Origin: Salinicola endophyticus
GTDB taxonomy: Bacteria > Pseudomonadota > Gammaproteobacteria > Pseudomonadales > Halomonadaceae
DNA: 64,000 nucleotides
Direction: 5' to 3'
Assembly (NCBI RefSeq): GCF_003206575.1
Contig: NZ_PZJO01000005.1
Coordinates: 95,476-159,475, forward strand
This document shows positions 28,450-41,242 of the stretch, one piece after another; positions within the stretch are counted from its first letter, which is position 1; each line of letters opens with the position of its first letter. The notes beneath the pieces are model-generated. The model was not told the DNA's origin, searched no databases, and was given only the letters and a program-made list of their open reading frames with translations. Made by a program: the position numbers and the translations under genes.

Positions 28450-30063
28450 CTAGGTGGCGCTCAACCATGCCGCCGCATTGCCAGCCAGCGTCGTGCCGTT
28501 CACCACACCGGGCTGGCTCTGGGCGAGCAGCGGGGCCGCCGGCAGGTCGATCGGTGTATCGCCCAGGTTGAGCACCACCCTAACGTCGCCGTTGGTCAGC
28601 ACCAGCACATCCTCGCGCGGGCTCGGTGCCCACGCCAGTTCGCCCTGGCCAAGGTTATGGTCGCGGCGCAGTTTGAGCAACTGCTGATAGAGCGTAAGCG
28701 TCGAATCCGGCCGATCGAGCTGACGGTCGACGGCGTAGTCGGCGTAGTTGTCCGGCTGCGGCAGCCAGCGCTCGCCGCTGTCGTTGAAGCCGAAGGCCGG
28801 GGCGTCGGCGCGCCACGGCAACGGCACCCGACAGCCGTCGCGGCCGCCATCCTCGCCGCCGGTCCGGAAGAAACCCGGATCCTGGCGGTAGCGGTCAGGC
28901 ATGCTGGTGTGATCCGGCAGGCCCAGCTCCTCGCCCTGGTAGAGATAGGCGGAGCCGGGCAGCGCCAGGGTCAGCATGATGATCGCGCGAGCTCGGCGCA
29001 GGCCCAGTGCCTCGTCGGGCTGCTCGTCACCGATACCGATCTTCTGCGGCCGCGCGCCGGGATTCGACAGCCCCAGACGCGAGGCATGGCGCACGCCGTC
29101 GTGGTTGGACATCACCCAGGTGGTGGTGGCGCCGACCGCGCCGGTGACGGCGAGCGAGCGGTCGATGATGGTGCGCAGCTCCGCGGCATCCCAGTGGGCG
29201 ATCAGGTAATCGAAGTTGAACGCCTGCTGCATCTCGTCGGGGCGAATGTAGCGCGCCACCCGCTCCGGCTTGAGCCAGGCCTCGGCGACCATCATGCGGT
29301 CGTCGCCATACTCCGCCAGGATTCGGTGCCAGCGGCGATAGATGTCGTGCACGCCATCCTGATCCCACATCGGGCCACGGTTGCCGCCCTCGACCATCAC
29401 TTGTTCGCCGTCCCAGTCCGGCAGGCCCGGCTGCTTGATCATGCCGTGGGCCACGTCGACGCGGAAGCCGTCGACCCCGCGGGCGAGCCAGAAGCGCAGC
29501 ACGCGCTCGAACTCGTCGCCCACCTCGGGGTTCTGCCAGTCGAAATCGGGCTGGGTGCTGTCGAACATGTGCAGATACCACTGGCCGTCTTCGACCCGGG
29601 TCCAGGCCGCGCCACCGAAGATGCTCTGCCAGTTGTTGGGCGGCAGTTCGCCCTGCTCGCCACGCCCGTCGCGAAAGATGTAGCGCGCCCGTGCCGGGCT
29701 GCCCGGCGGGTTGGCCAGCGCCTCCTGGAACCAGACGTGTTCGCTGGAGCTGTGATTGGGCACCAGGTCGACGATTACTCGCATGCCGCGCTCGTGGGCA
29801 CCGGCCAGCAGGCGGTCGAAATCGTCGAGGGTGCCGAACAGCGGGTCGACGTCGCAGTAGTCGGCGACGTCGTAGCCGGCATCGGCCTGGGGCGAGCGGT
29901 AGAACGGCGATAGCCACAGCGCATCGATCCCCAGGGCGGCGAGATAGTCGAGGCGTGCGGTGACACCGGCGAGATCGCCCATGCCGTCGCCGTTGGCGTC
30001 CATGAAACTGCGCGGATAGATCTGATAGATGACGGCATCGCGCCACCACTGCTGCTGGGTCAT
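28450..30063 (-). CDS. aglA: GH13 family alpha-glucosidase
   Basis: 537 residues. The family's (beta/alpha)8 motifs are complete: DLVPNHSS, GFRVDVAHG with nucleophile Asp203, MVAEAWLKP with acid/base Glu261, and MSNHDGVR with Asp322. There is no signal peptide, so it acts in the cytoplasm on sugars brought in by the neighbouring ABC system. Members split maltose, sucrose, trehalose-like or short malto-oligosaccharides; the exact sugar cannot be read from sequence. It is separated from the upstream solute-binding gene by about 50 bases on the same strand. Confidence 0.9.
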   Translation of the reverse strand: MTQQQWWRDAVIYQIYPRSFMDANGDGMGDLAGVTARLDYLAALGIDALWLSPFYRSPQADAGYDVADYCDVDPLFGTLDDFDRLLAGAHERGMRVIVDLVPNHSSSEHVWFQEALANPPGSPARARYIFRDGRGEQGELPPNNWQSIFGGAAWTRVEDGQWYLHMFDSTQPDFDWQNPEVGDEFERVLRFWLARGVDGFRVDVAHGMIKQPGLPDWDGEQVMVEGGNRGPMWDQDGVHDIYRRWHRILAEYGDDRMMVAEAWLKPERVARYIRPDEMQQAFNFDYLIAHWDAAELRTIIDRSLAVTGAVGATTTWVMSNHDGVRHASRLGLSNPGARPQKIGIGDEQPDEALGLRRARAIIMLTLALPGSAYLYQGEELGLPDHTSMPDRYRQDPGFFRTGGEDGGRDGCRVPLPWRADAPAFGFNDSGERWLPQPDNYADYAVDRQLDRPDSTLTLYQQLLKLRRDHNLGQGELAWAPSPREDVLVLTNGDVRVVLNLGDTPIDLPAAPLLAQSQPGVVNGTTLAGNAAAWLSAT

Positions 30064-30114
30064 GCGGAACTCCTCGTCACAAGGCGAATCAGGGGCTCGG
30101 GGCCGGCGTGGCGA

Positions 30115-31433
<1,319 letters not shown>

Positions 31434-31437
<4 letters not shown>

Positions 31438-32564
31438 GAGGCGGCTCCCTGCGCGGCGGCGGGGGCGGCGTGGCGTTCGAGCGGCGGCACCGCGCGGCCG
31501 TCGTGGTCGAACAGATGGCCGTGCAGCGGATCGAAGTCGAGCGTCACCCGCTGGCCGCGCTGGAACGGGCTGGGCGCCTGGGTGCGACACACCAGCAGCT
31601 CGTCGTCGTTGCGTTCCAGATAGAGGTAGGCCTCGCTGCCGAGATACTCGACGTTGACGATCTCCAGCCCCTCGCCGCGCTCGCTGGGGGTGGGAATCAG
31701 ATGCTCCGGGCGCACGCCCAGGGTCGCCTCGTTGGAACTGCCGCTGCCGGCGCTGAAGGCCAGCGGCAGGGTGCGCTCGCCGACGGCCGGAATCTCCACG
31801 CGGCAGCCTTGCCCGGCGTCGGCTTCGGCGGTGACCTGGATGAAGTTCATCTTGGGCGAGCCGATGAAGCCGGCGACGAAGCGTGACGCGGGGCGTTCGT
31901 AGAGCTCGCGCGGGGTGCCGATCTGCTCCACATGGCCGGCGTTGAGGACCACGATGCGGTCGGCCAGGGTCATCGCCTCGACCTGATCGTGGGTGACGTA
32001 GATCATGGTCGAACCCAGGCGCTCGTGGAGCCGCGCGATCTCGTTGCGGGTCTGCACCCGCAGGGCCGCGTCGAGGTTGGAGAGGGGCTCGTCGAAGAGC
32101 AGGATCTTGGGCTCGCGGGCCATCGCCCGGCCGATCGCCACGCGCTGGCGCTGGCCGCCGGAGAGCGCCTTGGGCAGGCGCTCCAGCAGGCCGTCAAGCT
32201 GCAGGAGCTTGGCCGTGTGGCGGACCCGTTCGTCCACCGTCTGCTTCTCCTGCTTGGCCAGTTTCAGGCCGAAGGCGATGTTGTCGTAGACGCTCATGTG
32301 CGGATAGAGCGCATAGGACTGGAACACCATGCCGATGCCGCGCTCCGGCGGTGTCAGGTTGTTGACCCGTTGGTCGTCGATCATCAGGTCGCCGTGGGTG
32401 ATCGATTCGAGCCCGGCGATCAGGCGCAGCAGGGTCGACTTGCCGCAGCCCGAGGGGCCGACGAAGACGATGAACTCGCCGTTGTCGATCTGCATCGAGA
32501 CGTCGTCGATCACCTGGGTGCTGCCGAAGCGCTTGTTGACTCGTTCGAGCGTCAGACCAGCCAT
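31434..32564 (-). CDS. Sugar ABC transporter ATP-binding protein (MalK/UgpC type)
   Basis: 376 residues. Walker A GPSGCGKST at about 36-44, signature LSGGQRQR, Walker B ILLFDEP and H-loop YVTHD are all present, followed by the C-terminal OB-type regulatory domain of MalK-like ATPases. It powers the transporter formed by the two upstream permeases, and it is translationally coupled to the second binding-protein gene. Confidence 0.93.
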
Positions 32565-32620
32565 AGTTTCTCCTACCCGAGAACGGGGAAATCAGTAGTG
32601 GCCGAAAGCCTCAGAGGCGT

Positions 32621-33463
32621 TCAGCCCTTGACGGCACCGGCGGTGAGCCCGGAAACGATACGCCGCTGGAAGATCACCACCAGCACCACCAGCGGCACGG
32701 TGACGATCACCGAGGCGGCCATGATCGGCCCCCACGGCAGCTCGTACTGGCTGCCGCCGGAGATCAGCGCGATCGCCACCGGTACCGTGCGCTGCGAGTC
32801 GGTCAGGGTGAAGGTCAGTGCGAACAGGAACTCGTTCCACGCAGCGATGAAGGCCAGCAGACCGGTGGTGGCCATTGCCGGCCACAACAGCGGCATGAAC
32901 ACCTTGGTCAGGGTCACCCAGGGGGAGGCGCCATCGACGATCGCCGCCTCCTCCAGTTCATCGGGGAGCTGGCGCATGAAGGTGGTCAGGATCCACACCG
33001 TGAACGGCAGGGTGAAGATGGTGTAGCTGAGGATCAGCCCGCCGGGGGAGTTGTAGAGATCGAGCGTACGGATCACCTCGAACAGCCCCGAGAGCACCGC
33101 CACCTGGGGGAACATCGACACCCCCAGCACGATCATCATCACCGTGGTACGCCCGCGAAAGCGCACTCGGCCCAGCGCCCAGGCCGCGGTCAGACCCAGC
33201 AGCAGGGCGATGATCACCACGCTGATGGCGACGACCACCGAGTTGCGGATCGCGGCCAGAAAGGTCGGCTGCGACAGCACCGTGACATAGTTGGAGAAGT
33301 CCAGACTATCGACCCAGTAGCTCACCTCGAACAGCTGGCTCGACGGCTTCAGCGAGGTCACGATGGCGTAGTAGAAGGGGAAGATGGCATAGAGCACCAG
33401 CACTGCCACCAGCATCCAGAAGCCGGTTGTCAGCGCGATGCTCTTCAGTCTGCGCAGCGTCAT
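32621..33463 (-). CDS. Sugar ABC transporter permease (MalG/AglG type)
   Basis: 280 residues with six predicted membrane helices. The EAA loop is ELEEAAIVDGASPWVTLTKV, which contacts the ATPase. Its start overlaps the preceding permease stop (GTCATGA region), so the two are coupled. Belongs to the carbohydrate uptake family 1 transporters. Confidence 0.92.
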   Translation of the reverse strand: MTLRRLKSIALTTGFWMLVAVLVLYAIFPFYYAIVTSLKPSSQLFEVSYWVDSLDFSNYVTVLSQPTFLAAIRNSVVVAISVVIIALLLGLTAAWALGRVRFRGRTTVMMIVLGVSMFPQVAVLSGLFEVIRTLDLYNSPGGLILSYTIFTLPFTVWILTTFMRQLPDELEEAAIVDGASPWVTLTKVFMPLLWPAMATTGLLAFIAAWNEFLFALTFTLTDSQRTVPVAIALISGGSQYELPWGPIMAASVIVTVPLVVLVVIFQRRIVSGLTAGAVKG

Positions 33464-34467
33464 GACCCACCTCCCAGCTGGCGGCGTCCGAGATAGAGAT
33501 AGACCACCGTGACCAGCGCGATGATCATGAACAACAGCGTCGAGGCGGCACTGCCATAGCCCACGTCCTGGAACTCCACCAGTTGCTGGCGGGCGTAGAT
33601 CGACATCGTCATGGTCGAGGCGGCGTTGGAGGTCAGCACGTAGATGACGTCGAACACGCGCAGTGCGTCCAGGGCGCGGAAGATCACCGCCACCAGCAGG
33701 GCCGGGGTGATCAGCGGCAGGGTGACGCGAAAGAACACCCGCACCGGATGGATGCCGTCGACCTTGGCCGCTTCATAGCAATCCGAGGGCAGCATCTGCA
33801 GCGCCGCCAGCACCAGCAGGGCGACGAAGGGGGTCGCCTTCCACACGTCGACCATGATGACCGCCCACATCGACAGACTGGCGTCGGCGGTCCACGACAG
33901 CGGTGCATCGATCACACCCAGGGTCATCAGCAGGTGATTGATGATCCCGAACTGGTCGTTGAGCATCCACGCCCAGATCTTGGCCGAGACCACGGTGGGG
34001 ATCGCCCACGGGATCAGCATCGCCGCGCGCACCAGGGTGCGGCCGCGGAAGTGGGCGTTGAGCACCAGCGCCACGATCACCCCCAGCACCGCCTCCAGCG
34101 ATACCGAGACCAGCGCGAAGTAGAGCGTGTTCCACACCGACTGCCACCACAGCGGGTCGGCGAGAATGCCGTACCAGCCGTTGTCATAGACCAGATAGTT
34201 CTCGAACCCGATGAAGTTGGCGCCCTCGAGGCTCGACAGGCTGGCATCGGTGACGCTGAACCAGAAGGTGCGCGCCAGCGGCCAGCCTGCGACCAGCGCC
34301 AGGCCGATCAGCATCGGGGTCAGGAACAGCCAGGCCGCGCGTACCCGGCGCCGGCGTACCCGGGTGCCGCGTTCGCGACGCGGCCGCGCCGGCTGAGTGG
34401 CGTCCACCGCGCCGCCCGGACTCGGGGCGGCCGGCGTCTGCGCCATTGTGGGTTGCCGAGTTGCCAT
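33460..34467 (-). CDS. Sugar ABC transporter permease (MalF/AglF type)
   Basis: 335 residues. A Pro/Arg-rich cytoplasmic N-terminal part of about 45 residues precedes six membrane helices. The EAA loop CYEAAKVDGIHPVRVFFRV is present. It pairs with the next permease and lies 18 bases after the first binding-protein gene. Confidence 0.92.
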   Translation of the reverse strand: MATRQPTMAQTPAAPSPGGAVDATQPARPRRERGTRVRRRRVRAAWLFLTPMLIGLALVAGWPLARTFWFSVTDASLSSLEGANFIGFENYLVYDNGWYGILADPLWWQSVWNTLYFALVSVSLEAVLGVIVALVLNAHFRGRTLVRAAMLIPWAIPTVVSAKIWAWMLNDQFGIINHLLMTLGVIDAPLSWTADASLSMWAVIMVDVWKATPFVALLVLAALQMLPSDCYEAAKVDGIHPVRVFFRVTLPLITPALLVAVIFRALDALRVFDVIYVLTSNAASTMTMSIYARQQLVEFQDVGYGSAASTLLFMIIALVTVVYLYLGRRQLGGGS

Positions 34468-34485
34468 GGATTGCCTCCCGGCCGC

Positions 34486-35751
34486 TTACCAGCGGCGCCG
34501 CTTGATGCGCTCGAGTTCGCTCTGCAGTGATGCCAGACCTTGGGCCGCGCCGATCTTGCCGGAGAGCACTTCATGCACGGTGTTGAAGAAGGCGTTGGAG
34601 ACCCGCGGATACTTGTCGCCGGTCACCGCCGAGGGGCGTGGGATCGCCGAGGTGAAGGTGGTGTAGAGGGTGCCGAAGAAGGGCACCGCAGCGAGCACCT
34701 CCTTGTCCTTGTAGAGTGCCGGCAGGGTCGGGTTGTAGGAGCCTTCGATGGCGCGGCGCTTCTGCTCTGCGGGAGAGGTCAGAAAGGCGACCAGATCGGC
34801 GGCCATCTGCGGGTGCTCGCTGTAGCGCGAGACCGCCAGGTTCCAGCCGCCGAGCACGGCCGCGCTGTGGCCATCGGCGCCACCGGCGGGCAGTGCCACC
34901 ACGCCGACCTTGTCGCGGATATCGCTCTGCTCGGACTGCACCAGATCCCAGGCGTAGGGCCAGTTGCGCATGAACAGCGCATTGCCCGACTGGAACACCC
35001 CGCGTGACTCCTCCTCGGTATAGTTGAGCACCCCTTGGGGTGAGATATCGCCGATCCAGCTCGCCGCCAGGGTCAGCGCCTTGGCCGCCTGCGGATTGTC
35101 GACGGTGATGTCGCCGGCATCGTTGACGATGGTGCCGCCATCGGGATAGCTGGCGATCCACTCCAGGGCATCCACCGTCAGCCCCTCGTAGGCGCGCCCC
35201 TGGAATACGAAACCCCAGAAATCCTTGTGCCCGGCCTGGCGCTCGCCGGCCTGGACGGTTCGCGCCTCTTCGGTCAACTGCTCCCAGGTGGTGGGCACCT
35301 CAAGGCCATATTTCTCGAGCAGATCCTTGCGGTAGTAGAGCACCCCGGCATCGGTGAACCACGGCATCGCCACCAGCCGACCATCGACGGTGTTGTTGTC
35401 GACGATGGCCTCGAAGAAGTCGTCGGTGGTGCCCTTGGGCAGGTATTCGTTGAGGTCGATCAGGTGCGGCGCGAGCATGCCTGGCCACACCACGTCGATC
35501 TGGAACACGTCGATGTCACCGGAGCGCGCGTTGAGGATCTGCTGATAGAGCGACAGCCGCTCGGTAGCCGAGTTGGGGGTCGATACCACCTCGACGCTGT
35601 GGCCGCTCTGTGCCTCCCAGCGCGCGACGCCCTCCTTGCACAGCGTAAGCTCGGCGCCGACCGCGCCGCAGGAGATGGTGAGATCGGCGGCCTGGACCTG
35701 GCCCGCGACGGTCAGTGTGGTCGCCAGCATTAGCAGAGAACGTGTTTTCAT
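34486..35751 (-). CDS. ABC transporter sugar-binding protein (first gene of operon)
   Basis: 421 residues with a typical signal peptide (about 1-21, cleavage after VQA). It is a family 1 extracellular binding protein of the trehalose/maltose/alpha-glucoside group, with motifs WFTDAGVLYYRKDLL and WGFVFQGRAYEGLT. It is the first gene after the operator region and thus probably the most abundant product. It is a paralogue of the protein encoded at 30115-31437, at roughly half identical residues by eye. Confidence 0.9.
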   Translation of the reverse strand: MKTRSLLMLATTLTVAGQVQAADLTISCGAVGAELTLCKEGVARWEAQSGHSVEVVSTPNSATERLSLYQQILNARSGDIDVFQIDVVWPGMLAPHLIDLNEYLPKGTTDDFFEAIVDNNTVDGRLVAMPWFTDAGVLYYRKDLLEKYGLEVPTTWEQLTEEARTVQAGERQAGHKDFWGFVFQGRAYEGLTVDALEWIASYPDGGTIVNDAGDITVDNPQAAKALTLAASWIGDISPQGVLNYTEEESRGVFQSGNALFMRNWPYAWDLVQSEQSDIRDKVGVVALPAGGADGHSAAVLGGWNLAVSRYSEHPQMAADLVAFLTSPAEQKRRAIEGSYNPTLPALYKDKEVLAAVPFFGTLYTTFTSAIPRPSAVTGDKYPRVSNAFFNTVHEVLSGKIGAAQGLASLQSELERIKRRRW

Positions 35752-35865
35752 CCTGGGCTCCTGGGGAGTGCCGGTTGTTGTTGTGGGCGACTATCGTCGG
35801 GTTATCGCCGTGCGCCCGAGGTTCACGACCGGATGCGACGCATCTGGGGGCTATCCGGCCGTTAT

Positions 35866-35918
35866 CTTAATCGTTTAAGTTCCTGGCCAAGTTATGCCAC
35901 TTGCTCGTGCCGGCTCAA
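35866..35918 (-). promoter_or_regulatory. Promoter and LacI-type operator of the alpha-glucoside operon
   Basis: Reading the minus strand, TTGAGC (35918-35913) and CATAAC (35896-35891) form a 16-base-spaced promoter. The palindrome CTTAATCGTTTAAG (35866-35879, one mismatch) follows 11 bases later, placing it over the likely transcription start. Its central CG and symmetry are typical of LacI-family sites. It is almost identical to the site at 36047-36060. Confidence 0.65.
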
Positions 35919-36008
35919 CCCGGACTTTGGTTGTAAAGGGCGTTGGCGAGGGCTGAGTGCAGAAGCGCGCCGAGCGCTCGTGATGCCCCGGGACGAGGGC
36001 GTTAGACC

Positions 36009-37806
<1,798 letters not shown>

Positions 37807-37859
37807 ACCTCAACCGACCTGGCTCGAGCCCGCCGTCAGCGTCGGGCCGCATGACCCGA

Positions 37860-37895
37860 CGCCCCGCCGATCGTGATCGGCGGGGCGTCGCCTTT
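37860..37895 (+). terminator. Rho-independent terminator after the porin gene
   Basis: CGCCCCGCCGATC and GATCGGCGGGGCG form a long perfect stem with a two-base formal loop, followed by a short CTTT. It lies 54 bases after the porin stop. Confidence 0.75.
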
Positions 37896-37944
37896 CAGGC
37901 GCCGTGGTGCCGGATGACGCTGGCAGGCGAAAGGTCGTGCGGCG

Positions 37945-38871
37945 TCAGGTGAAGGAGAGCAGCAGCAGGATCAGCGGCGGTGAGAGCAGCGAGAGCAGAA
38001 AGCCGCTGACGATGGCCACCGGCACGCAGGCGATGCCGCCGTGCTTCTGAATCACCGGCAGGGTGAAGTCCATCGCCGTGGCGCCGCTGTAGCCGATCGC
38101 CAGCGGCACCGCGCCGCGGATGAACAGTGGCACCAGCAGAAAGGCGAGCAGCTCCCGGGCCAGATCGTTGAAGAAGGCCGCCCCGCCCAGCACCGGGCCG
38201 ATCTGGTCGCCGATCAGAATCCCCGAGAGCGAGTACCAGCCGAAGCCTGCGGCCAGCGCCATGCCCTGGTTCCAGGGCAGCGCCAGCAGCGGCGCCGCAA
38301 GCAGTCCGGCGAGCAGCGAACTCACCATTACCACCCCGGCGATCGCCAGCCCCAGCCGGTTGAGCAGGATCTGTCGCAGCCCCAGCCCCGAATTGCGCAG
38401 CTGGCAGCCGATCAGGCCGAGCAGAACGTAGAGCGTCCAGGTGGCCAGGGTCTCGGCCTGGGCTGCCGGGTGCCAGCCGAGCAGGCGCATGCCCGCGCCG
38501 AGCAGTACGCCACCGGCGACCACGGCGCACAGCAGCACCGAGCCCTTCATCGCCTGCCACTTGCCGAGTGGCGCGGCATCGTCGCCGGCGATGCGCTCGA
38601 CCCGTGCCATTGGTCGCCGCGACAGCCACCACAGGGCGAGCAGATTGAGCGGCGAGATCACCAGGAACAGGGTGGCCGCGGTGGCGCCGATGGTCGAGAG
38701 CTGCCCCAGCAGGTTCTCCATCCCGCCCAGGCTGATACCCATCAGCAGCAGGATGACGTAGACCGAGGCGCTCACGCCGCGGTCGATGCCGCGGCGCAGG
38801 CCGGCGTGCCGGACCGGTATCAGGTAGCCGACGATCAGCGGCAAGAGTATCCACAGCAAGCCCAGCAGCAT
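37945..38871 (-). CDS. lysO: Lysine exporter LysO family protein
   Basis: 308 residues, with about eight or more membrane helices. Typical LysO/YbjE features: GLIGCQLRNSG, FGWYSLSGILI and FFNDLARELLAF, and the GYSGATAMDFTLPVI segment near the C-terminus. E. coli LysO exports lysine and thialysine and is about 299 long. No regulator sits next to it. Confidence 0.88.
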   Translation of the reverse strand: MLLGLLWILLPLIVGYLIPVRHAGLRRGIDRGVSASVYVILLLMGISLGGMENLLGQLSTIGATAATLFLVISPLNLLALWWLSRRPMARVERIAGDDAAPLGKWQAMKGSVLLCAVVAGGVLLGAGMRLLGWHPAAQAETLATWTLYVLLGLIGCQLRNSGLGLRQILLNRLGLAIAGVVMVSSLLAGLLAAPLLALPWNQGMALAAGFGWYSLSGILIGDQIGPVLGGAAFFNDLARELLAFLLVPLFIRGAVPLAIGYSGATAMDFTLPVIQKHGGIACVPVAIVSGFLLSLLSPPLILLLLSFT

Positions 38872-38898
38872 GGCGACCTCGGCGAGATGAGCAATGAA

Positions 38899-38925
38899 AA
38901 CGGGCGCCCTGTTGGGGCGCCCGTT
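38899..38925 (-). terminator. Rho-independent terminator of the DUF3108 gene
   Basis: CGGGCGCCC and GGGCGCCCG around a five-base loop, followed on the minus strand by TTTTC. It lies 33 bases beyond the stop at 38958 and just upstream of lysO. Confidence 0.8.
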
Positions 38926-38957
38926 GAAGAGTCGAAACTGTAATTCGATACGCTAGG

Positions 38958-39647
38958 TCATTCAACTCCCTTATCGCGCGGGAAACTGACATCGAGCAGG
39001 CTGAGCTGGCTGCGCTGCTCGCCGTCGCGCACATAGCGGCTGGCCAGCAGCAGGCCGGGCACGTCGCGGTCGAAGGTCAGGAACAGATGGCGGCCACGCT
39101 TGTCCGGGTCGGCATCCCAGGTATCGACGCTGACCCCCGGGAACTTGCCGGCCGGCGTGGTGACCTCTCCCTCGCCGGTCACCCGATAGTAGAGCGTCTT
39201 GTCGCGTCCCTTGTGGTCTTGATAGGTGAGCTGGCAGGGCGACACCTGATCGCTGCGGCAGCGCGCTTCGGGGGCCGTGCGCGCGAGTTCGAACAGCGCA
39301 GTCTGGCGGTCCGGCAGACGCTTGAGCTGGTCGGCGTTCAGGTGGTAGTCATCGCCGATCCCCAGCAGCGAGTAGCCGGAGGTGTAGTCGATGGCCTGCA
39401 CGTCATCGCCCTCCACGGCGAAGCGCCCGCGCTCCTCGCCGTGGGCGATCTTGAGGCTGGCCTGCATCGTGCTCTCCCACACGCTGCCGTGCTGGCTCAA
39501 GCGGTGGGTGATGGTGGCATCCGGCCAGCCGCTGATGGCCAGGCGGTAATGGGCCACGAAGGGCGTTGGCGCACTTTGGGCCAGCGCCGTGGTAGCGCTG
39601 AGCAGCAACAGTGCGAGTGACAGCAGCATCGAGGTGAGATAGGGCAT
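38958..39647 (-). CDS. DUF3108 domain periplasmic protein
   Basis: 229 residues with a signal peptide (about 1-23, cleavage after ALA). The mature part matches the DUF3108 pattern of an antiparallel beta protein: FVAHYRLAISGWPDATITHRL near its start and TLYYRVTGEGEVTTPAGKFPGV later. A single Cys pair (CRSDQVSPC) may form a disulfide. The role of the family is not established. Confidence 0.8.
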   Translation of the reverse strand: MPYLTSMLLSLALLLLSATTALAQSAPTPFVAHYRLAISGWPDATITHRLSQHGSVWESTMQASLKIAHGEERGRFAVEGDDVQAIDYTSGYSLLGIGDDYHLNADQLKRLPDRQTALFELARTAPEARCRSDQVSPCQLTYQDHKGRDKTLYYRVTGEGEVTTPAGKFPGVSVDTWDADPDKRGRHLFLTFDRDVPGLLLASRYVRDGEQRSQLSLLDVSFPRDKGVE

Positions 39648-39765
39648 CGTCTGACCCAGGCTAGAGGCTAGGTTCTGTTGATACCGATTTTGGCGAAAGG
39701 TTCACGCGCGCCGCAGGCAGGTGGCAGCGAAGCTGCCGCGCTCGCTCCCGGCGCGGCGCCTGCGA

Positions 39766-41049
39766 TCACGCAGAGGGCTGGGCCTCCTCCAGCGGGTCCT
39801 CCGACGCTTCCTCCAGGGGATGGCCCTCCTCGTCCTGGAGCTGATAGTCGTAGGCGCCCTGCAGACCGGCCTCCTCCTCGGGCTCCTCCTGGGCCTGAGC
39901 GATATAGCCGGGGTAGAAGGGCGAGAGGATCGCCACGACGATACCCAGCGCGGCGATGAGCGAGAAGGCATAGGTGTAGTCGAACAGATCGATCAATCGC
40001 CCGATCACCGGTGAGCCCGTCGCCTGGCCCAGCGCCACGGCCATGAAGGGGAGTACCGGGCCCGCCGACAGGCGTCCCGGCAGCAGGCGGATACCGGTCA
40101 TCAGATAGAGCCCGGTCAAGCTCATGTAGGAGAGGCCGAAGATCAGGGCCGAAAAGAGCGTCAGCCCGGGCTGCGCCGGGTTGGCCGCCAGCAGTAGCAT
40201 GCTGGTGGAGAGCATCATCAGCATCAACGCCTGGGTGATCGGCGGGTTGTTGCGGTCGGCGAGGTCGGCGACGACGGCGCCGCCCAGGCCTGCCACGCCC
40301 ACCGCGAACCAGAGCCAGCCGGTGGCGCCTGCCGAGACGCCGCCGAGCGTGATCACCAGATCGGGGGCGAAGATCCAGTACGCCGATGAGACGAAGCCCA
40401 TCAAGAACGCGAACAGCGAGACGCGGATCAGTCGCGACCAGGGGAGCTCACCGAGCGGCGGCGGCGGGGCCGCGTTGGCAGGCGTCAGCCGTGACACCGA
40501 GGGCAGGAAAAACCAGGTGGCACACAGCCCGACGATGGCCAGTGCGGTGAAAGAGAGATAGGCCGTGCGCCAGGCGCCGGTCATGAAAATCACCGTGGGC
40601 ACGGCAACCATGATGCCGATACTGGTGCCCGCGTTCATGAACGAGCTGACCCGTGCATGCAGGGTGCGCTTGACGAGTGCCTGCATGCCGGTCGTCAGCG
40701 CGGGCATCATCAACCCGGTGCAGATACCGCAGGAAAAGACGCCGATACCGAGGGTCATGGCGCTCGCCGCCTGGCTGATGAGCGCCAGCCCGGCAACGCC
40801 GAAGCTTGCCGAGATCATCGCCGAATAGCGTGCGCCCAGGCGGTTGGCCAGGACAGGGGCGAAGCCGGTGGAGAGCAGGAAACTCACCAGCGGCAACGCG
40901 CCGATTATCCCGATCGTATAGGTCGTGAGAGCCAGGTCGTCTCGGATCTGTGGCACGAAAAGGCCGAAGGCAAAACGTGCCAACCCATAGCTGATGGCGA
41001 TGAGCACGGCACCAAAAACGGCGAAGCTGGTGCTGGAGACCTCTCTCAT
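39766..41049 (-). CDS. MFS transporter with acidic C-terminal tail (YbfB/YjiJ-like)
   Basis: 427 residues from the ATG at 41049, which has GAGGTG 6 bases upstream; the GTG at 41058 lies inside that site and is less likely. Twelve membrane segments; ISYGLARFAFGLFVP and LTTGMQALVKRTLHARVSSFMNAG fit a YbfB/YjiJ-type member. The last about 40 residues are unusually Glu-rich (EEPEEEAG through LEEAQPSA), a cytoplasmic tail not typical of the family. Substrate unknown; it is followed on the same strand by nothing and lies 183 bases from ghrA. Confidence 0.8.
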   Translation of the reverse strand: MREVSSTSFAVFGAVLIAISYGLARFAFGLFVPQIRDDLALTTYTIGIIGALPLVSFLLSTGFAPVLANRLGARYSAMISASFGVAGLALISQAASAMTLGIGVFSCGICTGLMMPALTTGMQALVKRTLHARVSSFMNAGTSIGIMVAVPTVIFMTGAWRTAYLSFTALAIVGLCATWFFLPSVSRLTPANAAPPPPLGELPWSRLIRVSLFAFLMGFVSSAYWIFAPDLVITLGGVSAGATGWLWFAVGVAGLGGAVVADLADRNNPPITQALMLMMLSTSMLLLAANPAQPGLTLFSALIFGLSYMSLTGLYLMTGIRLLPGRLSAGPVLPFMAVALGQATGSPVIGRLIDLFDYTYAFSLIAALGIVVAILSPFYPGYIAQAQEEPEEEAGLQGAYDYQLQDEEGHPLEEASEDPLEEAQPSA

Positions 41050-41242
41050 CTTGTTCACCTCGCTGGCGCTCGTGGACCACGTCTGGCCCGGGGGGCTGAT
41101 CGGCGCATCGGGGCTCGGCCGCAGCCTGCCCGAGGGGCGCTCCCCGCAGTGTGGATGAGACCCGCCCGAGCGTGAAGTCCCTCACGGCGGTCGGATTCAT
41201 CCGCGCCGCTATCGACGTGTACGGTGTCGTCGGTGAATACGT

